A stretch of 64,000 bases of DNA from Larkinella soli (GTDB taxonomy: Bacteria > Bacteroidota > Bacteroidia > Cytophagales > Spirosomataceae), in the NCBI RefSeq assembly GCF_003703975.1, contig NZ_QTJY01000005.1:186001-250000 (forward strand). Reading direction: 5' to 3'. This document shows, piece after piece, positions 32,323-41,548 of the stretch. Below the pieces are notes generated by a model. The model was not told the DNA's origin, ran no database searches, and saw only the letters and a list, made by a program, of their open reading frames with translations. Position numbers and translations under genes: made by a program. Each line of letters starts with the position of its first letter. Within the stretch, counting starts at the first letter, position 1.

Positions 32323-33012
32323 TTAGTTGGAACCGGCCGTCGACACCTGAACTTCCAGGTTGTCCAGGGCAGAAGCATCAAAGGTTTTCAGGGATGGAAT
32401 CTTATACGCGGCAAGGTCGAATTTCGGGTCGTCGTATTCATAATCGGCGGGAACGGCTACGGTGATCATTCCGGCGGCCGAAGCCGATTTCAGACCGTTT
32501 CCGGAATCCTCGAAGGCCAGACACCACTCCGGTTCGACGCCAAGCTGCCGGGCCGTTCCCAGGTAGACGTCAGGCCAGGGCTTGTTGCGTTTTTCGAGGG
32601 TGGCCGAGTGCCACAGGGTAAAATACGACCGGATGTTCAGCCGGTCGAGCACCTTCTCGATCAGGTGCATGGGCGAGGCCGAAGCCACCGCCATCGGAAC
32701 GCCCCGCTCCCGGAAAAGGTCCAGGATGGCCGGAACGCCCGGCATGGGTCCGGCATACAGGCCGATCCGCTCGAAGGCTTTCTGAATGATCTCCTCGTTC
32801 ACCTCGTCGAGGCTGCGGTTGTTCCAGGGATGCCGTTCGTGCCAGTACCGTACCACGGCATCGGTAGGCATCCCGGTCGTCCACTTGCACATCTCCTCGG
32901 TCATCTCCAGCCCTACCGTTCTGAACACCTCGATCTCTACCTCACGCCAGTGCGGCTCGGAGTCCACCAGCAGGCCGTCCATGTCAAATATCGCAGCTTG
33001 TATCTTCATCAT
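32323..33012 (-). CDS. HAD-superfamily phosphatase (HxpB/beta-phosphoglucomutase-like)
   Basis: A 229-residue HAD hydrolase. Motif I is FDMDGLLVDSEPHW, with the two catalytic Asp. Motif II is the Ser in VASASP, motif III the Lys in EKRNKPWPDVYL and motif IV the acidic pair in FEDSGNG. A helical C1 cap sits between motifs I and II. It resembles hexitol phosphatase HxpB and 2-deoxyglucose-6-phosphatase. Either of two adjacent ATGs may be used. It belongs to a leftward series YciI, HAD, PhzF. Confidence 0.92.
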   Translation of the reverse strand: MMKIQAAIFDMDGLLVDSEPHWREVEIEVFRTVGLEMTEEMCKWTTGMPTDAVVRYWHERHPWNNRSLDEVNEEIIQKAFERIGLYAGPMPGVPAILDLFRERGVPMAVASASPMHLIEKVLDRLNIRSYFTLWHSATLEKRNKPWPDVYLGTARQLGVEPEWCLAFEDSGNGLKSASAAGMITVAVPADYEYDDPKFDLAAYKIPSLKTFDASALDNLEVQVSTAGSN

Positions 33013-33086
33013 ACGTTATAAACCGCCGACGGCACGAAAACCGCCCGGCAATGTTACCCGGCGGACCGGAGTTTCGGTCAAAGCAT

Positions 33087-33374
33087 TCAGATGTCGGCCT
33101 GGCGGAACGGTTTGATGTCGATGCGTTCCCAGACCTTTCCCGTTACGTAGACCTCATTCTGAAGCCAGTCGTCGAGCTGGGCTTCGTTTTCGAAGTCCAG
33201 GAGCATCATCGATCCGATCATTTTACCGGCGGGGTCGAGCAGAGCCCCTCCGAGAATGAAATGGCCCTGGGCTTTCAGGGAGCGGGCACCATCGAAGTGC
33301 CGGGGGCGAACCGCCATCCGGCGGTCGAGCGCCTGCTCGTCGGTGTAGTCGTAAGCGTGAATGACGTACAGCAT
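33087..33374 (-). CDS. YciI family protein
   Basis: A 95-residue YCII/ferredoxin-like alpha-beta protein. It has the early RRMAVRPRHFD segment with conserved Arg and His, and GALLDPAGKMIGSMMLLDF. Some YciI proteins hydrolyse small chlorinated compounds, most have no known activity. It precedes the HAD gene by 74 bases on the same strand and diverges from the GT-C-like gene. Confidence 0.9.
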   Translation of the reverse strand: MLYVIHAYDYTDEQALDRRMAVRPRHFDGARSLKAQGHFILGGALLDPAGKMIGSMMLLDFENEAQLDDWLQNEVYVTGKVWERIDIKPFRQADI

Positions 33375-33458
33375 AAATTTTTACCAATAATACAAAAATG
33401 GTGGCTTTCCCGGATTTTGTAACTTGCAGACGGAAAATTTAGTCTGACCCCGGTTTTC

Positions 33459-34775
33459 ATGACGCCCGTTGTTCTGGTTTTTGCCGCGAAAGTTGCCGTT
33501 TCCCTGCTTCTGACCCTTCTCGTGTTGTTGTTCGTCCGGTTTCGGTCGGCGGTTCTGGCGTATGTGCAGGCCCGGGAGGACTCGGTTCTGGGACTTACCT
33601 TCACCGTTTTCAGACTGATTCCGTTCATCCTGATCTACCTGGTTCTCGATGAACTGCCCCGCAACGACGTCCCGTTCTTTTACGAAAAAGCCACCAAAGC
33701 CCTGGAGGGTCAGATGGTTTACCGGGACTTCTGGTCCTTTCACGCTCCACTGTTTTCGTACCTGATTGCCGTGCCGCTGTGGCTCTGGCACAGCCCGAAA
33801 GCCATCGTGCTGCTGATGCTGCTGGTGGAGGGAACGACGGTCTGGCTTACCTACCGGTATTACCGGACACACAACCCCGAGGCTATCCTGCTGGCAATCC
33901 TGTATCTGATTCTGCCGGCTCCGCTGGTGATCTGTCTGCTCGGCGGGCAGGAAGACATCGCCCTGTGGCTGTTCGGGCTGCTGACGATGGGGGTCGCCCG
34001 CCGGCGGGGTCAGTCGGGCAAGGGCGCCGGTCTTTCCATCGGTCTGATCATGGCCGTGGCCCTATTGACGCTGAAACTGACCTTCGTGATGATCGCCTTT
34101 CCGGTCTTTTTTCTGCTGAAAGATAAAATTCGCTGGATTGCCGGGCTGGCCCTGCCCGGCATTCCGGCGCTGGTCATCCTGTACGCGCTGATGGGCTGGC
34201 TGTTTCTGATGCCGGTGCAGCACGGAGAGTTGCCTTTCTCTCCCAACCTTTCCACCGTCCTGCGCCCGCTGATCGGCGTCTTCTTCAACGAAATTCCGCT
34301 CAAAACCATGAACTGGGTGGCCGCCCTGGCAACCATCGGCCTGCTGAGCGCCACCGGCTACCGGTTTCGAAACCTTCCGTATGCTGCGGCTTTTCCGTCC
34401 GTCTGGATCGTCGCGTTCGGCCTGTTCATGCTGCTTCAGCCGAGCGCGATGGCGTATTACGTCTTTATCTACCTCATCGCCGTCATCTTCGAACTCACCC
34501 CGCTGAACGACGGCCGCCGGATCGGGCTGCTGCTGGCCGTCAACCTGCTGGTGGTGATCCAGCCGTTCGTGTTCGTCTACCTCGACCAGCCGTTTTTCAA
34601 CTCCTTCGGGCAGATCGACACCGGACTCCGGCTGGTGGAATACCTGCTGGAAGTCGCCACGGTCGGCTGCGTCGGGGCCTACGTCTGGCTGGCGTATCGC
34701 CGGCTGCGGCAACTGGAAAAGGAACCCACGGACGTTGTCGTAACCGAATCCCGGATTCTCGGTTTTTCTCGCTAA
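33459..34775 (+). CDS. Polytopic membrane protein, GT-C glycosyltransferase-like
   Basis: A 438-residue protein with about 10-11 membrane helices. The loop after the second helix holds FFYEKATKALEGQMVYRDFWSF-type acidic and aromatic residues. DELPRNDVPFFYEKA and GGQEDIALWLFG resemble the extracytoplasmic acidic motifs of GT-C/DUF2029 mannosyltransferases. No signature fixes donor or acceptor. The C-terminus ends in a short charged tail. It stands between divergent YciI and the S9 peptidase gene, 37 bases apart, possibly co-transcribed with the latter. Confidence 0.72.
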   Translation: MTPVVLVFAAKVAVSLLLTLLVLLFVRFRSAVLAYVQAREDSVLGLTFTVFRLIPFILIYLVLDELPRNDVPFFYEKATKALEGQMVYRDFWSFHAPLFSYLIAVPLWLWHSPKAIVLLMLLVEGTTVWLTYRYYRTHNPEAILLAILYLILPAPLVICLLGGQEDIALWLFGLLTMGVARRRGQSGKGAGLSIGLIMAVALLTLKLTFVMIAFPVFFLLKDKIRWIAGLALPGIPALVILYALMGWLFLMPVQHGELPFSPNLSTVLRPLIGVFFNEIPLKTMNWVAALATIGLLSATGYRFRNLPYAAAFPSVWIVAFGLFMLLQPSAMAYYVFIYLIAVIFELTPLNDGRRIGLLLAVNLLVVIQPFVFVYLDQPFFNSFGQIDTGLRLVEYLLEVATVGCVGAYVWLAYRRLRQLEKEPTDVVVTESRILGFSR

Positions 34776-34812
34776 TTTCAGGGTTTGTTATCGACCGAAT
34801 ACCCATTCATCA

Positions 34813-37281
34813 ATGAAACAGTTTTTTACGGGCCTGGGCTGCCTGCTGGCCCTGACCGGGTCGGCCCAGACGCCCTCGCTCACCGTTGAAAAGATCATGC
34901 AGGATCCGAAGGGATGGATCGGCACCTCGCCCTCGGATATTTTCTGGTCGGAAGACTCCCGGACGATCTACTTCAAATGGAATCCCGAAAAAGCGAAAGG
35001 CGATTCGCTGTATAAAATCGACCTGTCTGCCGACCGTAAACCGTTGAAGGTGACCTTTCCGGAACGCCGGCTCCTCCCCCCGGCCACCGGCGGAGCCTAT
35101 AACCGCGCCCGTACCCTGAAACTGTACGAAAAAGACGGCGACCTGTTTCTGCTCGACACCCGCCCGGCGAAAGGCGCAGCGCCCCGCCGGCTGACCAATA
35201 CCGTGGAGCGGGAAACGGCCCCGGCTTTCAGCGGAGACGAGCGGCAGGTGGTTTTTACCCGGTCCAATAACCTCTTCACCCTCTCGCTCGCCACCGGCGA
35301 ACTAACGCAGGTCACCTACCTCGACACCGGCCCGAAAAAAGCCACCCCCAAGCCCAGCGAGCAGGAAGCCTGGCTCAAACGCGAGCAGCTGAGCCTGTTC
35401 GACGTGCTGAAGGAACGGAAGGAGAAAAAGGACGAAGCCGAGAAGATCACCAAAGCCGAACAGCCCAAACGCCCGAAGCAGTTCTTCACCGACGGGCGCA
35501 CGGTGATGAACCCGCACCTCAGCCCCGACGGCCGGTTCGTGACTTTTACGCTTGTCAAAGCCGCCCAGGGTGCCAAAACCGCCGGCGTGCCGAGCTACGT
35601 CACCGAGTCCGGTTTTACGGAAGATCTGCCGGCCCGTACGAAAGTCGGCGCTCCGGCGGCCACTTACGAGTTTTTTGTCTATGATATTCAGCGGGATACG
35701 ATCCAGCCGGTGCCGACCAAAGACATACCGGGCATCCGGGATCTGCCGGATTATGCCCGGACCGCCGGCCACCGCCCGACCACTTCTACCGGCCGCAGCG
35801 CCAAGGGAGGACCGTCCGCCCCCGAAGCGCCAACCGATACGGTGAAGAAAACCACCGACTCGACCCTGCGCCGGGTGTTCATCAACGGCCCGGTCTGGTC
35901 GGAAGACAGCAAATATGCGGTGGTCGTGATTCGCTCGGCCGACAACAAGGACCGCTGGCTCATGCTGCTCGACCCCGCCACCCGCGGGCTGAAACTGCTG
36001 GACCGCCAGCGGGACGAAGCCTGGATCGCCGGCCCCGGCATGGGCTTCGGCTTCTCGACCGGCTCGGTCGGTTTTCTGCCCGATAACCGGACGTTCTACT
36101 ACCAGTCGGAAGCCGACGGCTACTCGCACGTCTATACCGTCGACGTCGCCACCGGCGCCAAAAAGCAACTGACGAAAGGAAAATTCGAGATTCAGCAGAT
36201 TCAGTTGTCGAGGGACAAAAAGTACTTCTACCTGACCACCAACGAGGTGCATCCCGGCGAACAGCATTTTTACCGGATGCCGGTGACCGGTGGGGAACGG
36301 CTGAAGCTGACGACCCTGACCGGCGCCAACGACGTGACCCTGTCGCCCGACGAAACCCGTCTGGCAATCCGGTATTCGTACAGCAACAAGCCCTGGGAGT
36401 TATACATTTCGGAGCTTCGCACGGATAGAAAGGGAACGCCGGCTGCCGGCGAACCGACCCGGCTGACGAGTTCCCTGACGCCGGAATTTCTGGCCTACCC
36501 CTGGCGCGACCCCGCCGTGGTGACCATCCCGGCCCGCGACGGACAGACCATCTACGGGCGGCTGTACAAACCCGCCCGGCCGAACGGCAAAGCCGTCGTG
36601 TTTGTCCACGGGGCTGGTTATCTTCAGAACGCCCACAAATGGTGGAGCCAGTATTTCCGGGAATATATGTTCCATAACCTGCTGGCCGACAAGGGCTATA
36701 CCGTGCTGGACATCGACTACCGGGCCAGCTCCGGCTACGGCCGCGACTGGCGGACGGGCATCTACCGGCACATGGGCGGCAAGGACCTGACCGATAACGT
36801 CGACGCGGCCCGCTGGCTGGTGCAGACGCAGGGTGTGGACGAGAAACGCATCGGGATTTACGGCGGCTCCTACGGCGGCTTTATTACGCTGATGGCGATG
36901 TTCACGCAGAAGCTGCCTTCGGGCGACCCGGTATTTGCCGCCGGTGCCGCCCTGCGCCCCGTCACGGACTGGGCCGCCTACAACCACGGCTACACGAGCA
37001 GCATCCTGAACGAGCCTTTCACCGACAGTCTGGCCTACCGCCGGAGTTCACCGATTTACTTCGCCGACGGCCTGAAGGGGCACCTCCTCATCTGCCACGG
37101 TATGGTCGACGTGAACGTGCATTACCAGGATGTGGTGCGGCTCACGCAGCGGCTGATCGAGTTGAAAAAGGAGAACTGGGAGCTGGCTTCCTACCCGCTG
37201 GAGGATCATGGATTTGTCGAGCCTACGAGCTGGATGGATGAGTATAAACGAATTTTAAAATTGTTTGAAGAAAGGCTTTAA
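34813..37281 (+). CDS. S9 family peptidase (prolyl oligopeptidase/DPP IV type)
   Basis: An 822-residue exported serine peptidase. A signal peptide (MKQFFTGLGCLLALTGSAQ) is followed by a beta-propeller of WD40-like (TolB) blades, then an alpha/beta-hydrolase domain from about residue 570. The nucleophile is Ser686 in GGSYGGF, the Asp lies in HGMVDVNVHYQD and the His in LEDHGFVEP. It probably trims peptides in the periplasm. A charged insertion (KERKEKKDEAEKITKAEQPK) and a low-complexity loop (about 315-345) interrupt the propeller. Confidence 0.94.
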   Translation: MKQFFTGLGCLLALTGSAQTPSLTVEKIMQDPKGWIGTSPSDIFWSEDSRTIYFKWNPEKAKGDSLYKIDLSADRKPLKVTFPERRLLPPATGGAYNRARTLKLYEKDGDLFLLDTRPAKGAAPRRLTNTVERETAPAFSGDERQVVFTRSNNLFTLSLATGELTQVTYLDTGPKKATPKPSEQEAWLKREQLSLFDVLKERKEKKDEAEKITKAEQPKRPKQFFTDGRTVMNPHLSPDGRFVTFTLVKAAQGAKTAGVPSYVTESGFTEDLPARTKVGAPAATYEFFVYDIQRDTIQPVPTKDIPGIRDLPDYARTAGHRPTTSTGRSAKGGPSAPEAPTDTVKKTTDSTLRRVFINGPVWSEDSKYAVVVIRSADNKDRWLMLLDPATRGLKLLDRQRDEAWIAGPGMGFGFSTGSVGFLPDNRTFYYQSEADGYSHVYTVDVATGAKKQLTKGKFEIQQIQLSRDKKYFYLTTNEVHPGEQHFYRMPVTGGERLKLTTLTGANDVTLSPDETRLAIRYSYSNKPWELYISELRTDRKGTPAAGEPTRLTSSLTPEFLAYPWRDPAVVTIPARDGQTIYGRLYKPARPNGKAVVFVHGAGYLQNAHKWWSQYFREYMFHNLLADKGYTVLDIDYRASSGYGRDWRTGIYRHMGGKDLTDNVDAARWLVQTQGVDEKRIGIYGGSYGGFITLMAMFTQKLPSGDPVFAAGAALRPVTDWAAYNHGYTSSILNEPFTDSLAYRRSSPIYFADGLKGHLLICHGMVDVNVHYQDVVRLTQRLIELKKENWELASYPLEDHGFVEPTSWMDEYKRILKLFEERL

Positions 37282-37380
37282 CGAACACGAACTTAGCCGG
37301 CTTCAACGTTGTTAGAAAAATAGCCGCGTCTGTTCCGACAGGGCCGGTTTTCTTCCAGAAATCTAATTTCCAACGAATTC

Positions 37381-38574
37381 ATGAAGTTTACTCGCAAGGA
37401 GTTTCTGTTGTCGCTGATCATGTCGACGACGGCTTTTTTGTCCGGTTGTCAGAAAGCCGGGCAAGACCCCGATCCTCAGCAGCAGGACCCTTACCTCGTC
37501 AGTCATACGACGATCAGGACCTTCACACGGGACCAGATGGCTCAACAGGTCCAGCAGATCAACCCGGCCCTGTCGTTTCTGGTTCGGTACGGAATCAAGG
37601 TTCATAAAATCGTTTACAATACGAAACACCCGGACGGCACGGCCATCAAGGCATCCGGCGTCCTCCTGGTGCCGGATGCTCCGACGGCGCTCCCGATGGT
37701 GAGCCAGCAGCACGGCACCATCTCCAGCGATGCCGACGCCCCCTCGAACTTCGGTCCTAACAGCGATGCGGCTTATGCCGGCACCCTGTTTGCCTCACTC
37801 GGCTTCATCCTGATCTGCCCCGACTACATCGGTTACGGCGAATCCAAAAATCTGCCGCATACCTACGAACACCGCGAAGGTCTGGCGACGGCTTCGCTGG
37901 ACATGATCCGGGCCGCCAAAGAATTTATGAAAGAAACCGGCGTCAAAACCGACGATCGGCTGTTTCTGACCGGTTACTCGGAAGGCGGTTTCGCGACGAT
38001 GGCCCTGCACAAAAAGATCGAGGAGGAATTTCCGGCCGAGTTCAATCTGCGGGGGTCGAGCATCGGTTCGGGGGCCTACGACAAGCCGGCCTTCATGAAA
38101 TACATCATCAACGAGAAGACCCACGGCATCAGCAGCTATAACCGCCTGTATCTGTGGACCATGCTCACCTATAACGACCTGTATAAGCTGAACCGGCCGA
38201 TGAGCTACTACCTGAAGGAGCCTTATGCCACCCAGGTGCAGGAGAAAGGCCGTAACGTCGACATCAACGTCAGCATCAGCGACATCTTTACGGATTCGTT
38301 CAGGAAAGCCGTCAACGACGGCACGGACAAAGGCTTCCTGGATGCGGTCAAAGACAACGACATCCACGACTGGGCGCCCAAAGCCCGGATGCGCCTGTAC
38401 CACGGCGACGCCGACAATCTGGTTTTCCCCTTCAACACGACGAATACCGTCGAAGCCATGAAGAAGCGGGGCGTCACCAACGTGGAGGTGTTTATGCTCA
38501 AGGGCCGCAACCACGCTACCGCCGTCAGCGACTATCTGCTCGGTACCTTCGAAATGTTTTCCTCCGTTCAGTAA
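37381..38574 (+). CDS. Lipoprotein alpha/beta hydrolase
   Basis: A 397-residue exported hydrolase. A twin-residue basic start and lipobox FLSGC mark it as a lipoprotein with Cys at about residue 23. The nucleophile elbow is GYSEGG. The catalytic His is probably in KGRNHATAV and the Asp in YHGDADNLV. It resembles the secretory-lipase-like LIP family and Cytophagales 'alpha/beta hydrolase family protein' entries, so an esterase or lipase role is likely. A perfect 20-bp terminator follows. Confidence 0.9.
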   Translation: MKFTRKEFLLSLIMSTTAFLSGCQKAGQDPDPQQQDPYLVSHTTIRTFTRDQMAQQVQQINPALSFLVRYGIKVHKIVYNTKHPDGTAIKASGVLLVPDAPTALPMVSQQHGTISSDADAPSNFGPNSDAAYAGTLFASLGFILICPDYIGYGESKNLPHTYEHREGLATASLDMIRAAKEFMKETGVKTDDRLFLTGYSEGGFATMALHKKIEEEFPAEFNLRGSSIGSGAYDKPAFMKYIINEKTHGISSYNRLYLWTMLTYNDLYKLNRPMSYYLKEPYATQVQEKGRNVDINVSISDIFTDSFRKAVNDGTDKGFLDAVKDNDIHDWAPKARMRLYHGDADNLVFPFNTTNTVEAMKKRGVTNVEVFMLKGRNHATAVSDYLLGTFEMFSSVQ

Positions 38575-38590
38575 CGCATCCGCGTTCGGG

Positions 38591-38638
38591 AGCAAACCCG
38601 GTTGGAAGGACAATCCTTCCAACCGGGTTTGCTTTTTC
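38591..38638 (+). terminator. Intrinsic terminator with a perfect 20-bp stem
   Basis: 38591-38610 is fully complementary to 38614-38633 with a 3-base loop and a T-run follows. Unusually long and perfect for a terminator. Confidence 0.85.
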
Positions 38639-38745
38639 CGGACCGGCCCCGTCGGACGTCCGACCGAATAAACCTGCAGAGATTTAAAACCTTAACGTGT
38701 ATTGGTGGTTTTATTCCTGAAAGAACCATTCTTATCAGCAACGTC

Positions 38746-39075
38746 ATGAAAAAATTGTGGATTGTCGCCGTACTTGCAGTATTTGGATTTTCTGCATCGG
38801 CCCAGACTGTGAAAGAGGAAGCCAAGGAAACGGCTCATCATGCCAAGCAAACCGCCAGAAAAGCAGGCGATAAGGTAGCCGATGAAACCCGTGAAACGAC
38901 TCAGGAAGTAAAAACGAAGGCACGGAAGGCCGGGGATAAAGTCGACAAGGCCGCCGACAAGGTAGCCGACGAAACCCGCGAAACCGCGAAGGAAGCCAAG
39001 CAGGAAGCCCGCGAGGCCAAACGCAAAACGGGTGCTAAAATGGAAAAGGCAGGCAAGAAAATGCAGGAAAACTGA
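38746..39075 (+). CDS. Small exported Lys/Ala/Glu-rich helical protein
   Basis: A 109-residue protein. The signal peptide is MKKLWIVAVLAVFGFSASAQ. The rest is one long charged helix made of repeated units such as ARKAGDKVADETRET and AKEAKQEAREAKRK, with 11-residue-like periodicity. This resembles LEA group 3 and apolipoprotein-like proteins, seen in desiccation or envelope stress. There is no Cys. The start is ATG 38746; an earlier in-frame ATG lies in the preceding terminator and is not used. Confidence 0.82.
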   Translation: MKKLWIVAVLAVFGFSASAQTVKEEAKETAHHAKQTARKAGDKVADETRETTQEVKTKARKAGDKVDKAADKVADETRETAKEAKQEAREAKRKTGAKMEKAGKKMQEN

Positions 39076-39093
39076 TTTTCCCGAAAACAATAC

Positions 39094-39127
39094 GGCCGGT
39101 ATTCTGCGCAGAATACCGGCCTTTTTT
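39094..39127 (+). terminator. Intrinsic terminator, perfect palindrome
   Basis: 39094-39107 and 39108-39121 form a perfect 28-base palindrome followed by TTTTTT. It sits just before the converging GH5 stop. Confidence 0.85.
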
Positions 39128-39132
39128 ATGGC

Positions 39133-40266
39133 TTAACTGGAGGTTTTGCCGGTCATCTGCTTAATGAAGATGGTTTCCGCCGGGCGATAGGGCCGGCCGT
39201 TGGCCCGGAAGATGTCGTGGAACCACACGGGCGGCTCCGCCGTATACTTCTTCTGCCAGGAATCCCAGGGGTAGATCGTGTTTGATTTTCCGGACACGAA
39301 CCCCCAGTTCATCATTCCTACCTTTTCGGCTTTGGCGATGGGCAGCGAACCCTGGAAGGTGCTTCCGGCGGGCCGGGCCATATACTCCGTGCAGATCATG
39401 GGGCGGTTGTACTTCTTCAGCTGCGTCACCCGCGTCTGGAAATCGGCCGGCGGACCGTAATTGTGGAACGTGATGATGTCGGATTGGGTGAACAGGAAAC
39501 GGTTCATCTCGTTCATCTTTTCCTCCGACGACCAGTCGCCGTACCAGGGGGCCGACGTGATGGGCTGGCTGGGTTTGGCCTCCCGCGCCCACCCGAAGGC
39601 CTGCTTTACCAGCTCGACGCCCAGTTCCGCTTTGTTCGGCAGTTCGGTTTTGATGGTATGGTTTTTTCCGTAACTGTTGGCGTTGTCGTTGTCCGGCTCG
39701 TTGACGATGTCCCAGGCCAGAATTCGCTTGTCGTTCCGGAACGACCCGACCACGTCCTTCACGTAATTGCGCAGCTCGCCCCACTTGGTTTTGTCGGACA
39801 GGACCGCAGCGCCGGGGCTCTGCACCCAGCCGCTGTTATGGCGCCCCGGTATCGGCGCCCGCTGCCGGCCCAGTTTCGGCTGGGGGTCCCAGCACGAGTC
39901 GAACAGAACCAGCATCGGCCGGATGCCGTGCTTTTCACAGATACCGAGAAACTGATCGAGCCGCTTCTTGAAACCGGCCGCATCCTGCTTCCAGACCAGG
40001 TCGTGCAGGAACACCCGCATCGTGTTCATACCCAGCCCTTCGGCGTAGCCGAGTTCCTTGTCGATGAGGGCCGGGTCGAAACTGGCGGCCTGCCACATTT
40101 CCAACTGGTTGATGGCACTGGACGGAAGAAAGTTGCTGCCTACCAGCCAGGGCTGCTGATGATACCAGTCGTTGGCCTTCTTCGTACTCCACTGCTGCGC
40201 AAAACTCTGCACCCCAATGACGCTCAGGAGCAGGAGCAGACTGATTCGTTGAGAAAGGGTTTTCAT
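39133..40266 (-). CDS. Glycoside hydrolase, GH5-like cellulase-fold enzyme
   Basis: A 377-residue exported enzyme with signal peptide (MKTLSQRISLLLLLSVIGVQ, cleavage near FAQ). It has a TIM-barrel of clan GH-A with acid/base Glu190 in DIVNEPD and nucleophile Glu294 in CTEYMARP. The segment GMNTMRVFLHDLVW marks the early barrel. The target polysaccharide is unknown; related Bacteroidota enzymes act on beta-glucans or mannans. It lies 36 bases downstream of galM, with which it probably forms an operon. Confidence 0.9.
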   Translation of the reverse strand: MKTLSQRISLLLLLSVIGVQSFAQQWSTKKANDWYHQQPWLVGSNFLPSSAINQLEMWQAASFDPALIDKELGYAEGLGMNTMRVFLHDLVWKQDAAGFKKRLDQFLGICEKHGIRPMLVLFDSCWDPQPKLGRQRAPIPGRHNSGWVQSPGAAVLSDKTKWGELRNYVKDVVGSFRNDKRILAWDIVNEPDNDNANSYGKNHTIKTELPNKAELGVELVKQAFGWAREAKPSQPITSAPWYGDWSSEEKMNEMNRFLFTQSDIITFHNYGPPADFQTRVTQLKKYNRPMICTEYMARPAGSTFQGSLPIAKAEKVGMMNWGFVSGKSNTIYPWDSWQKKYTAEPPVWFHDIFRANGRPYRPAETIFIKQMTGKTSS

Positions 40267-40302
40267 GTTGTGGTTGTTGTTGAGGCTGAACCACCCCCGG
40301 CC

Positions 40303-41484
40303 TTACTTAGCTACCGAAAAGCGGTATTCCGTGGTGGTTTTGTACGTCTGACCCGGTTTCAGGACGACACTCGGGAAGCTGGACTGGTTCGGCGAGTCGG
40401 GGAAATGCTGCGTTTCCAGACAGAACGCGGTGCGTTTTTCGTAGGGGCGTCCGCTTTTGCCGGTCACCTGGCCGTTCAGGAAGTTCCCGCCGTAAAACTG
40501 CACTCCGGGTTCGGTGGTCAGCACCTGCATGGTGATGCCGGTTTTGGGGCTGGAAGCCGTGGCGATCAAACGGGGCTGGTCGGTCTGTCCGCCGTTCAGA
40601 ACGAAGTTGTGGTCATAACCGCCCCCGTTTTTAATCTGAGGGTGGTCGGCGTCGACGCGCTGGCCGATGGGTGTCGGCTTCCGGAAATCGAAGGGCGTGC
40701 CTTCTACCGGGGCCAGTTCACCGGTCGGGATCAGAGTCGCGTCGACCGGGGTATAACGGTCGGCGTTGATTTGCAGGACATGATCTCCGACCGTGCCGGA
40801 GCCTTCGCCGTTGAGGTTGAAGTAGGCGTGGTTAGTCAGGTTGACGACGGTATTCTTGTCGGTGGTCGCCTGATAATCGATTTTAATGCCGTTGTCGTCG
40901 GTCAGCGTGTAGGTAACGTCGACGGTCAGGGTGCCGGGGTAGCCTTCCTCGCCGTCCTGAGATACATACCGCAGCTTCAGGCCGTTGTTCCCGACGGGCG
41001 TGGCGTCCCAGACTTTGGCGTTGAAACCTTTTTTCCCCCCGTGCAGCGAGTTGGGGCCGTTGTTGGTGGCCAGGGAATAGGTTTTTCCGTCGAGGGTAAA
41101 TTTGCCTTTGGCGATCCGGTTGCCGTAGCGGCCCACCAGCGTCCCGAAGAACGACTCGCGGTTCAGGTAATCGTCGATGCTGCCGTGGCCCAGGTTCACG
41201 TCGACCATGGCGCCGTTCTTATCCGGCACCAGGATGCTGACGATGCGGCCGCCGTAGTTGGTGAGGGCGACTTTCATGCCGGCGGCATTCGTCAGTACGT
41301 AAAGGTCCGTCTTTTTACCGTCGACCTCTTTCTGGAAACGCGCGCGATCGGGCAGGGAAGCGGCCGAGTCGGCGGCTACCGAGGCTGTACTATCCGACAT
41401 AGTTGAAGAATCCTGTTGGTTTTGAGCGTTATTGCAGCCGACCAGCAATGCCAGCAGGACGGCGGGGAGGATGAGTTTTTTCAT
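40303..41484 (-). CDS. galM: Aldose 1-epimerase (galactose mutarotase), lipoprotein
   Basis: A 393-residue GalM-fold enzyme with an N-terminal lipobox LLVGC (about residue 16). It interconverts alpha and beta anomers of aldoses. Key residues are the substrate His in NGPNSLHGGKKGF, the catalytic His in VNLTNHAYFNLNG and the catalytic Glu in ETQHFPDSPNQ. A Ser/Asp/Ala-rich linker of about 30 residues follows the lipobox. Its export is unusual for the E. coli enzyme but usual in Bacteroidota. It precedes the GH5 gene. Confidence 0.95.
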   Translation of the reverse strand: MKKLILPAVLLALLVGCNNAQNQQDSSTMSDSTASVAADSAASLPDRARFQKEVDGKKTDLYVLTNAAGMKVALTNYGGRIVSILVPDKNGAMVDVNLGHGSIDDYLNRESFFGTLVGRYGNRIAKGKFTLDGKTYSLATNNGPNSLHGGKKGFNAKVWDATPVGNNGLKLRYVSQDGEEGYPGTLTVDVTYTLTDDNGIKIDYQATTDKNTVVNLTNHAYFNLNGEGSGTVGDHVLQINADRYTPVDATLIPTGELAPVEGTPFDFRKPTPIGQRVDADHPQIKNGGGYDHNFVLNGGQTDQPRLIATASSPKTGITMQVLTTEPGVQFYGGNFLNGQVTGKSGRPYEKRTAFCLETQHFPDSPNQSSFPSVVLKPGQTYKTTTEYRFSVAK

Positions 41485-41515
41485 AAGGGGTTCAGGGTGT
41501 TGAAACCGAAGGCTT

Positions 41516-41548
41516 CAAATATCAAACTTATTTCGGGAAAACTACAAA
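41516..41548 (-). promoter_or_regulatory. Probable galM-GH5 promoter
   Basis: On the - strand TTTG (41548-41545) is followed after 21 bases by GATATTTG (41523-41516), one mismatch from TAnnTTTG. The -33 box overlaps the end of the 69-residue gene. Confidence 0.45.

Noticed and set aside
39463-41406. A very long open frame on the + strand opposite galM and GH5
   Set aside because: It is an antisense shadow produced by the GC-rich third codon positions of the real genes, which carry clear catalytic motifs; the antisense product has no recognisable domain.
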